Origin: Thermoplasmata archaeon
Lineage (GTDB): Archaea > Thermoplasmatota > E2 > DHVEG-1 > B8-G13
Direction of reading: 5' to 3'
DNA: 10,824 nucleotides
Assembly (NCBI GenBank): GCA_003649745.1
Contig: QMST01000008.1
Location: forward strand, 1 to 10,824
Part shown: positions 1 to 5,691 of the stretch, one piece after another
Layout: the number at the start of each line of letters is the position of its first letter
Position numbering within the stretch: position 1 is the first letter of the stretch
Program-made: the position numbers and the translations under genes
The notes under the pieces: generated by a model
The model's database searches: none
Told to the model about the DNA's origin: nothing
Seen by the model: only the letters and a program-made list of their open reading frames with translations

Positions 1-62
1 AAACCTCCCTTTAAAAGCAGTATATAAACCGCTTTTATAAAGATTTCGAGTTTTATAAAGAT
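1..62 (-). promoter_or_regulatory. Promoter and SD of a minus-strand gene off the left edge
   Basis: Read on the minus strand, this stretch holds three TATA-like elements: ATCTTTATAAAA at 51-62, the same 12 bases again at 33-44 (exact repeat, 18 bp apart), and TTTATATA at about 21-28. It ends in GGGAGGTTT at 1-9, a strong archaeal Shine-Dalgarno. A start codon would lie only a few bases left of the window. With transcription starting about 25 bp after a TATA box, the box at 33-44 would give a short leader that includes the SD. The box at 51-62 would give a longer one. The box at 21-28 lies too close to serve an SD-led message. The downstream gene itself is not visible. Confidence 0.6.
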
Positions 63-69
63 ATAATTC

Positions 70-80
70 AAAAAAAAAAA
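70..80 (-). terminator. T11 tract, likely transcription terminator after the translin gene
   Basis: A run of eleven T on the minus strand begins 10 bases after the translin stop codon. No convincing hairpin precedes it, which is normal for archaeal intrinsic termination, where a T-rich stretch alone can suffice. It lies just before the TATA cluster of the next minus-strand gene, so it would separate the two transcripts. Confidence 0.6.
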
Positions 81-90
81 CAATGATAGA

Positions 91-780
91 TTACCATACC
101 CTGTCAATGTTTAAATCCTCAACATCCTCCTTCTTTGGCTCCTCTGTTTTTTCCTTCAAAGGTTTTTCTAACCTACTTAGTTTTTCCTCTATTTTCCTAT
201 TGCACAGTGCAACAGTTAAATCGCCCCTGGTTTTTTCTATTAAGACTCTGCAGTTATCCTGTGTTTTTTTAATAGAGATCATACCAGAGGGGTAATCAAA
301 TCTTAGCAAAGAGATATATATTTTCTCCATTTTCCTAAAAAACTCCTCTGCCTCATCATATCTATTGTTTCTTATGCAGTCTAATGTTAATCTTCTTAAC
401 TCTCCAACCACGTCTCCAAGACTAAGGAGATAAGATGATGATGTCACGTTTAAATCCTCAGGCTGAGGTAGATTTTCATCTTGGAGGATACTAAGAAGGC
501 AGAACCCTTCGCTTAGCTCCCGGTAAGCGTTTTCCATAAAACCAGTATAAAGTAGGTCATTATGTCGATCTTTTAACAATGAATGTATTTCTGTAAGTTC
601 TGCTAGGGCTTTTTCCAAATCATTTGCTGCTTCAATGTTCTCATTTTTATGCATTTTCTGTATAGCTTTCCGCGAATGGCGAATTATGTTTCTACAAGCT
701 TTTATTGATCTCTCACGGAGGTCTTCTTTTTCATCCAAGTATTTTTCTATGGCATCCATAATAGATTCTATATTTTCCAT
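91..780 (-). CDS. Archaeal translin/TRAX-family protein (putative RNA-processing endoribonuclease subunit)
   Basis: This 229-residue, almost wholly helical protein belongs to the translin family. The human translin-TRAX (C3PO) complex, and archaeal TRAX-like oligomers, bind and cut single-stranded RNA. The family signature GDVVGELRR is at residues 122-130, and YRELSEGF at 86-93. By alignment from memory to human TRAX E126/E129/D193, the catalytic acids are E88, E91 and D123; all three are present, so it resembles the nuclease subunit rather than inactive translin. The tail after about residue 200 is charged and probably disordered. Start choice: ATG at 780, 10 nt after the serA stop, with a GAAGTGAT SD-like sequence upstream. 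A longer frame from 840 would overlap serA by 50 nt and has no SD. It is probably cotranscribed with serA. The RNA substrate is unknown. Confidence 0.85.
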   Translation of the reverse strand: MENIESIMDAIEKYLDEKEDLRERSIKACRNIIRHSRKAIQKMHKNENIEAANDLEKALAELTEIHSLLKDRHNDLLYTGFMENAYRELSEGFCLLSILQDENLPQPEDLNVTSSSYLLSLGDVVGELRRLTLDCIRNNRYDEAEEFFRKMEKIYISLLRFDYPSGMISIKKTQDNCRVLIEKTRGDLTVALCNRKIEEKLSRLEKPLKEKTEEPKKEDVEDLNIDRVW

Positions 781-790
781 TATTATCACT

Positions 791-1753
791 TCATTTAACC
801 AGCATCTTCTCACGGTTAACCCAGTAATCTGGCTCCTCACCGTTTAAAACCTTTATCACCTGCTCAACGCAGATTACACCAGCTCTTATCTGCCCTTCCT
901 TGGTTGCAGCGCCTATATGGGGTGAGAGAACAACATTATCCAGTTTAAGCAAGGGATTATCTGATGAAGGTGGCTCTTCCTCAAACACATCTACCGCTGC
1001 ACCAGCTAGGCGTCTCTCAGATAACACTTCATAAAGTGCTTTTTCATCTACCACTCCTCCTCTTGCACAGTTTATCAGATAAGCCGTGTTTTTCATCAAC
1101 AAAAGTCTCTCCAGGTTAATGAGATGATGTGTATCACTGGTATGTGGTATATGCAGAGAAACATAATCCGATTTTTTCAAAAGCTCATCCAGATCAACTC
1201 TTTTTCCACCCATTTTCTCTGCTTTCTCATCTGTACAATGTGGGGAATAAACCAGGATTTTCATACCAAAACCCCTTGCTATTCTCGCAACATGCTGAGC
1301 AATATTGCCAGATCCAACCAAACCAAGTGTCTTATTATAAAGCTCAAAACCTTTAAGTTGTTTTTTTACCCACTCCCCTTTTTTCATAGTGTTATCTGCT
1401 TTCACCAGATGCCGTGACAAAGACAGCATATGCGCCACTGCAAGCTCTGCTACGCTTGCTGTTGAACCAGTTGGGGAGTTCACCACATATACACCATGTT
1501 TAGAGGCAGTATCAACATCGATATTATCCACACCAATACCTGCTCTGCCAATGACTTTTAAACTACCAGATGCACCCTTTTCGATTATATCTGAGGTAAC
1601 CTTTGTCCTACTTCTCACAATCATGCCATCATAGTCAGCCACCTCATTAAGTATACCATCATGATCCAACTCTTCATATTTTATCTCAAACCCCTTTTCT
1701 CTAAGCAGGTTAACAGCTTCATCTGCAAGTTTATCTGTTACTAGAATTTTCAT
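791..1753 (-). CDS. serA: D-3-phosphoglycerate dehydrogenase (ACT-less D-2-hydroxyacid dehydrogenase)
   Basis: Cytoplasmic enzyme, 320 residues, predicted to oxidise 3-phosphoglycerate to 3-phosphohydroxypyruvate, the first step of phosphorylated serine synthesis. Visible features: an N-terminal catalytic half with GRAGIGVDNID (about 69-79) and NSPTGSTASVAELA (about 92-105), the Rossmann motif GLVGSGNIA (144-152), then catalytic Arg231 (NCARGG), Glu260 (EEEP) and His279 (SPHIGAAT). It ends right after the substrate-domain helix and lacks the ACT or ASB regulatory domains of longer SerA proteins, so serine feedback through ACT is not expected. The residue after the second Rossmann strand is Ser170 (VYSPH) where most NAD-dependent relatives have Asp. 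Start: ATG at 1753 follows GGGGTGA at the right spacing; a GTG at 1762 would lie inside that SD. Glyoxylate or hydroxypyruvate reductase is the alternative role; nearby enolase favours PGDH. Confidence 0.85.
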   Translation of the reverse strand: MKILVTDKLADEAVNLLREKGFEIKYEELDHDGILNEVADYDGMIVRSRTKVTSDIIEKGASGSLKVIGRAGIGVDNIDVDTASKHGVYVVNSPTGSTASVAELAVAHMLSLSRHLVKADNTMKKGEWVKKQLKGFELYNKTLGLVGSGNIAQHVARIARGFGMKILVYSPHCTDEKAEKMGGKRVDLDELLKKSDYVSLHIPHTSDTHHLINLERLLLMKNTAYLINCARGGVVDEKALYEVLSERRLAGAAVDVFEEEPPSSDNPLLKLDNVVLSPHIGAATKEGQIRAGVICVEQVIKVLNGEEPDYWVNREKMLVK

Positions 1754-1758
1754 GTTTT

Positions 1759-1822
1759 TCACCCCAAACTAGGTATAGGTTATGTAATAAAAAAACTTGT
1801 GCTTGAAATTCTTAGAAATAAA
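1759..1822 (-). promoter_or_regulatory. enolase-serA intergenic region: SD and T7 element of unclear role
   Basis: The 60-70 bases between enolase and serA contain, on the minus strand, a T7 run with TTTTTTTATTAC (about 1784-1795) and GGGGTGA (1759-1765), the SD of serA. The T run could be a weak terminator behind enolase or, from its spacing, an AT-rich TATA-like box giving serA a very short leader. The sequence does not decide between these. Read-through from enolase into serA is equally plausible. Confidence 0.35.
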
Positions 1823-3088
1823 TTAAAATTTAAAAGGAAGGGAATATTTCCAGTTTTTCATCTCTTCCTCGATTTTGAGAAGTCTATTGTACTTAGCAAC
1901 TCTTTCTCCCCTACAGGGTGCGCCAGTTTTTATCTGCCCACAGTTTATTCCAACAGCGAGATCAGCTATGAATGGATCACATGTTTCACCAGATCTATGA
2001 GAAACCATCACATTATAACCATTTTCAAAGGCGAAACTTGCAGCTTCAAACGCTTCTGTCAACGTGCCAATCTGATTTATCTTCAACAACAAACAATTAC
2101 AAACACCGAGAGTGACACCCTTTTTGATCCTACCCTTGTTGGTTACAAATAGATCATCTCCAACAATCTGAACCCTTCCACCTAGTTTATCCGTGATTTT
2201 TTTAAACCCATCCCAGTCATCCTCTGCAAAAGGATCCTCTATAGAAATAATATCATATTTTTCAACCAGTGTTTCATAAAAATCAACTAAACTCTCTATA
2301 TCATGTGGGGCACCATTTATAATATACCGTTGATCCTTGTAGAACTCTGTTGCAGCAGCATCCAAGCCGATCTTAACAATATCTCCATAGTTTAGATCAT
2401 CAATCGCTTTTTCAATCAGCTTAAAAGGTTCTTCCGGATCTTTTAATGGAGGGGCATAACCACCTTCATCGCCGACATTCACAGCACTCCTACCATATTT
2501 CTCCCTGAGAATTTCACCTAATCTAAAATAAACCTCCACACATGCTCTTAATCCATCGCTGAAGGTTTCTGCACCAGCTGGTACTATCATATGCTCTTGG
2601 ATATCAAGATTGTTACCAGCATGTTTTCCACCATTGATAACATTCATAAAAGGCACTGGCAAAATACCTGGTTTTTTACCAGAGAGTCTACCAATATACT
2701 CATATACTGGGGTTTTTAATGAGGCAGCAGCTGCTCTTGCACATGCAACAGAGCAACCCAGAATAGCATTTGCACCAAGCATAGACTTGTTAGGTGTGCC
2801 ATCAAGCTCTATCATTACCTCATCGATTTCCCTCTGCTCCCTAACATCTAAACCAATCAAACTTGGACCAATTTTCTCAATAACATTCTTGATGGCTTTT
2901 TTCACACCTTTACCGTTAAACTCCTTCTCTTTATCTCTTAGCTCTAAAGCCTCATGTGATCCTGTAGATGCACCAGAGGGAACAGAAAAAACACCTTTCG
3001 CCTGTTGAGTCTGTACTTCCACCTCCACTGTTGGGTTTCCTCTTGAATCCAAAATCTGCCTCGCATAAACCTTTTTTATTTTAAACAA
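1823..3088 (-). CDS. eno: Enolase (phosphopyruvate hydratase)
   Basis: Full-length enolase, 421 residues, interconverting 2-phosphoglycerate and phosphoenolpyruvate in glycolysis and gluconeogenesis. The N-terminal signature ARQILDSRGNPTVEVEV is present. Mg ligands are D243, E284 (SIEDPF) and D311 (VGDD). Catalytic residues are E165 (QEHM), E208 (VGDEGGYAPP), K336 (LLLKINQIGT), H364 (SHRSGET) and K387 (IKTGAP). The SHRSGET segment continues CDPFIADLAVG, where relatives usually have EDTFIADLAVG. Start: the codon is TTG at 3088, preceded by GGAGAGTGATC (minus strand), a close match to the archaeal SD with 6-7 nt spacing. This frame gives the expected N-terminus and there is no nearby ATG. It has its own promoter and probably drives serA and the translin gene downstream. 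Confidence 0.97.
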   Translation of the reverse strand: MFKIKKVYARQILDSRGNPTVEVEVQTQQAKGVFSVPSGASTGSHEALELRDKEKEFNGKGVKKAIKNVIEKIGPSLIGLDVREQREIDEVMIELDGTPNKSMLGANAILGCSVACARAAAASLKTPVYEYIGRLSGKKPGILPVPFMNVINGGKHAGNNLDIQEHMIVPAGAETFSDGLRACVEVYFRLGEILREKYGRSAVNVGDEGGYAPPLKDPEEPFKLIEKAIDDLNYGDIVKIGLDAAATEFYKDQRYIINGAPHDIESLVDFYETLVEKYDIISIEDPFAEDDWDGFKKITDKLGGRVQIVGDDLFVTNKGRIKKGVTLGVCNCLLLKINQIGTLTEAFEAASFAFENGYNVMVSHRSGETCDPFIADLAVGINCGQIKTGAPCRGERVAKYNRLLKIEEEMKNWKYSLPFKF

Positions 3089-3093
3089 ACCAA

Positions 3094-3136
3094 GATCACT
3101 CTCCGAAAAATGTAATGAAATCTTCTTTTATAAATC
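3094..3136 (-). promoter_or_regulatory. Enolase promoter (TATA box) and Shine-Dalgarno
   Basis: On the minus strand, GATTTATAAAAG (3125-3136) is a good archaeal TATA box. It predicts transcript start near 3104, and the SD GGAGAGTGATC occupies 3094-3104. The message would therefore begin at or just before its ribosome binding site, a leader of about 16 nt. The box lies between the stop of the C13 protease gene and enolase, so enolase need not depend on protease transcription. Confidence 0.6.
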
Positions 3137-3154
3137 TATTAATACAAAATTTTT

Positions 3155-4768
3155 TCAAGGAAATGTTTGTATTGCAAGCCAGCCGTCTTCCCCTGGGTCA
3201 TATTCTCCATCACCATCTTTATCATTTGGCAGCAAATTCACATTACCATCCCCATAACCCCTTCTGTCACCATTATCATCAATCAAAGGATTCTGCTCAT
3301 CAGGGGAACTACCATCAACGCGTTTATCAGCAGCCATCCAAGCATCACCATACGATGGTTTGTAGGTGTCACTAGTTTTTCTCAACTCTCCAAAAAACGG
3401 ATATGGAAAACTACCACAGTATGCAAGGCTAAACTCATCAGTAGCGGTCATAATTATCCTATTCCTGCCGCTTAAATCTGATATAAACCCGCCAGATTGA
3501 CAAGCCTCTATCACCACAATACAAGTTGAATATTTCAGATCACTTAACCATAAAGTCATCTCCTTGCTCATGATAACTTCCCAAATGTTCCATGGTCTGC
3601 CAGGGTACACAGCTACTACACTACCAAATTTAGGAAAATAAGCTCCATGCCCAGCGATAAAAATAAAAACATCACTATTCTCATCTGACCTGCTTTTCAA
3701 CCACTTTGTTATAGCATATTTAACATTATCCTTAGTAGTCACAGCATCTCCACCATTTTTTATGCTTTTACCACTCAGATAATATATATTATCATCACTG
3801 TAGCCGAGATTCCTAAATGTTTCATATGCATATTGTGTCTCTTCTTCAAAATCTTCATCATCAGCTCTATCATTTGGCCACCAACTAATATCTCCCAGGC
3901 CATCTCCACCAGAGACTAATACCACATATTTATTCTTTTTTTCCTTTTCAAATATTGTTAACGTGGTGTAATCATCATCATAGTTTCCCTTGTCATCATA
4001 AACAGTTAAATAAACATCTATTTTACCTGCAGAATAAAATTTGGCAACAGGGTTCTGAACGTTTGCCCCACCAATTTTTTTACCGTTTTTGCAAAAAGAC
4101 CAATACCATCTATAAGGGGGATAACCACCAGTTGCAGACCCATGCAACTGCACTTCTTCACCAACTTTAGCGCGATAGGGGCCACCAGCATCTGCTTTCA
4201 GCTTATCACTGCATTCATCCCAAATTTCAAACCAGATCTCACATTGTGGTTTATCCTTTCCATCCCCTTTTGAATGCCCTGTTCCACTATCATCACCACT
4301 CCATGAATCCTCATTTACATTATAGACTACACTACAGGATTTGACACCAACTCTTGGATTAATATCACAAACATCATCAGTATCAGGATCTCTATCAATT
4401 AGTTTTATAATAATACTCATTTTTTCCTTATATTCAAAAGAGTGAGTGGCGGCCCAGTTTGGGTAAATATGGTTTTTATCAGACTCAAAACTTTTACTAT
4501 AGGTAGAACCATCGATGTTTACCATCACTTTGAAATCAGCAGCTGCAGCCCAGGGCCAGGGATCAGGATTTTCTAAGGCTTTGATCTCTTTAATCTTAAC
4601 AAAAATTTTACAATCACCCAATGTGTTTGTAACAATGTCTTTACCTATGTTTTTCGAGAATGTTTTTATTTTGACTGCATTACTACTTGAAATAAAAGAT
4701 GCAACTAGGAGAAATAGTATAGTCCAAATAGCAAATAGTTTTTTGAAAATAATATTCCTCTTTATCAT
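3155..4768 (-). CDS. Secreted legumain-like (C13 family) cysteine peptidase with C2-like and PKD domains
   Basis: Predicted extracellular protease, 537 residues from ATG 4768. Residue numbers here count from an alternative ATG at 4789, seven codons earlier. Layout: a basic n-region (MIKRNIIFKK) and hydrophobic core with cleavage expected near SSNA (35-38); a C2-like β-domain (about 58-145) with an acidic loop DRDPDTDD (132-139) typical of Ca-binding C2 loop 3; an acidic Gly/Ser linker (about 160-180); a PKD domain beginning DAGGPYRAKVGEEVQL (200-215) to about 279; then the caspase-fold peptidase (about 287-490). The catalytic His is H381 (FIAGHG) and the Cys is C430 (IEACQSGGF), as in clan CD family C13; NRIIMTATDE (443-452) is also typical. 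The C-terminus carries DKDGDGEYDPGEDG (523-536), an EF-hand/dockerin-like Ca loop. No membrane anchor is visible. Neither start has an SD. The shorter start suits a leaderless message and a cleaner signal peptide. The substrate is unknown. Confidence 0.88.
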   Translation of the reverse strand: MIKRNIIFKKLFAIWTILFLLVASFISSSNAVKIKTFSKNIGKDIVTNTLGDCKIFVKIKEIKALENPDPWPWAAAADFKVMVNIDGSTYSKSFESDKNHIYPNWAATHSFEYKEKMSIIIKLIDRDPDTDDVCDINPRVGVKSCSVVYNVNEDSWSGDDSGTGHSKGDGKDKPQCEIWFEIWDECSDKLKADAGGPYRAKVGEEVQLHGSATGGYPPYRWYWSFCKNGKKIGGANVQNPVAKFYSAGKIDVYLTVYDDKGNYDDDYTTLTIFEKEKKNKYVVLVSGGDGLGDISWWPNDRADDEDFEEETQYAYETFRNLGYSDDNIYYLSGKSIKNGGDAVTTKDNVKYAITKWLKSRSDENSDVFIFIAGHGAYFPKFGSVVAVYPGRPWNIWEVIMSKEMTLWLSDLKYSTCIVVIEACQSGGFISDLSGRNRIIMTATDEFSLAYCGSFPYPFFGELRKTSDTYKPSYGDAWMAADKRVDGSSPDEQNPLIDDNGDRRGYGDGNVNLLPNDKDGDGEYDPGEDGWLAIQTFP

Positions 4769-4792
4769 CAAATAATTAATTAAAACCATTAT

Positions 4793-4803
4793 AATATTTA
4801 AAT
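4793..4803 (-). promoter_or_regulatory. Likely TATA box of the C13 protease gene
   Basis: ATTTAAATATT (minus strand) is centred about 30 bp before ATG 4768, the spacing expected for a leaderless archaeal transcript starting at or within a few bases of that ATG. Another AT-rich box, ATTATAAT at about 4810-4818, would suit the alternative ATG at 4789. Neither ATG has an SD, which agrees with leaderless translation. Confidence 0.45.
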
Positions 4804-4850
4804 TTTTTTATTATAATAGATCTAAATAAAAGGTTGAAATCCATCCCCAG

Positions 4851-4911
4851 AATATTTAAATACAGAGTATAGCATTTAATAATCAAAAATCTAAAGAGGG
4901 AGGTGAAGATT
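4851..4911 (+). promoter_or_regulatory. Stomatin-nfeD promoter (TATA box) and strong SD
   Basis: AATATTTAAAT at 4851-4861 is a TATA-like box; a transcript start near 4882 would leave a leader of about 30 nt. The leader ends in AGAGGGAGGTGA (4895-4906), an almost perfect complement of the archaeal 16S 3' end. The SD decides the start: GTG at 4903 lies inside it, so translation must begin further on, at TTG 4912, five bases after GGTGA. Confidence 0.65.
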
Positions 4912-5691
4912 TTGGACCCAGCAATTATAGGCTTAATAGTCTTTCTAATAATAATATTGTTAAGTCTTCTAGCATATGCGATAAAAATTTTACCAGAGTT
5001 CCAGAGAATAGTAGTTTTTAGACTAGGTAGACTACTCGGGGTAAAAGGACCAGGGTTAGTACTGATCATACCAATAATAGATCAAATTATGAGAATAGAT
5101 CTCAGAACAAGAGTACTAGATGTTCCAAAGCAAAGAGTTGTTACCCAGGATAATGTCACAGTGGATGTTGACGCAGTTGTCTACTTTCGAGTAGTAGATC
5201 CAGAGAAAGCAGTTGTCCAAGTTCAGAGATATGAGGCTGCAACTGCATTACTAGCACAAACAACACTTAGAGATGTACTTGGACAGGTTGAACTTGATCA
5301 TCTACTATCAAAAAGAGAGGAATTAAATAAGAGATTACAGAAGATTATTGATGAGGGCACAAACCCCTGGGGTGTAAAAGTATCCGCAGTAACCATAAGA
5401 GATGTTGTCATACCAGAGGAGATGCTTAGAGCTATTGCTAAACAGGCTGAGGCTGAAAGAGAGAGAAGATCACGGATAATAATGGCAGAGGGAGAATATC
5501 AAGCCTCAAAGAAAATGACAGAAGCTGCAAAACTATATGAAAAAGCTCCAATGGCACTAAGACTTAGAGAACTTCAGACACTAGCAGAAATTGCCAGGGA
5601 GAAAAACCTTATAGTTGTACCTGGCGGTGAAATGGGAGTTGGGGCAATAGCAGGTTTGGCAAAAGCATTTTCAAGGAAAAGTGAGAAATGA
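4912..5691 (+). CDS. Stomatin-like SPFH/prohibitin-family membrane protein
   Basis: A 259-residue stomatin of the archaeal p-stomatin (PH1511) type, a membrane-bound scaffold that oligomerises at the inner face of the membrane. One N-terminal membrane segment (about 4-25) is followed by the SPFH domain (about 28-180) with the usual strings FRLGRLLGVKGPGLVLIIP, LDVPKQRVVTQDNVTVDVDA and AVTIRDVVIPEEM. A charged helical, coiled-coil region (about 172-220) and a short hydrophobic C-terminal part (NLIVVPGGEMGVGAIAGLA, about 232-250) follow. Start: TTG at 4912, judged from the SD; the longer GTG frame starts within the SD. It overlaps the NfeD gene by ATGA, so the two are translationally coupled. 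In Pyrococcus the partner protease cuts stomatin in its hydrophobic C-terminal region. Confidence 0.93.
   Translation: MDPAIIGLIVFLIIILLSLLAYAIKILPEFQRIVVFRLGRLLGVKGPGLVLIIPIIDQIMRIDLRTRVLDVPKQRVVTQDNVTVDVDAVVYFRVVDPEKAVVQVQRYEAATALLAQTTLRDVLGQVELDHLLSKREELNKRLQKIIDEGTNPWGVKVSAVTIRDVVIPEEMLRAIAKQAEAERERRSRIIMAEGEYQASKKMTEAAKLYEKAPMALRLRELQTLAEIAREKNLIVVPGGEMGVGAIAGLAKAFSRKSEK

Noticed and set aside
504..780. Frames opposite the translin gene that look membrane-like (Phe/Ser/Ile rich)
   Set aside because: Hydrophobic-looking antisense translation of Lys/Glu-rich helical coding sequence is an expected artefact.
781..840. Upstream extension of the translin protein (20 more residues, from ATG 840)
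   Set aside because: It would overlap the end of serA by 50 nt, has no SD, and the added residues do not resemble the family; ATG 780 has an SD-like sequence.
1754..1762. GTG start three codons before the serA ATG
   Set aside because: The GTG is part of the GGGGTGA Shine-Dalgarno itself, so it cannot be both SD and start.
3155..3230. Dockerin domain at the protease C-terminus
   Set aside because: Only one clear DxDxDG loop is visible, without the duplicated 22-residue dockerin pattern, so I call it an EF-hand-like Ca loop only.
4776..5069. A 97-codon minus-strand reading frame across the divergent promoter and the start of stomatin
   Set aside because: It is antisense to a well-supported gene and covers both promoters; its composition shows no family resemblance.
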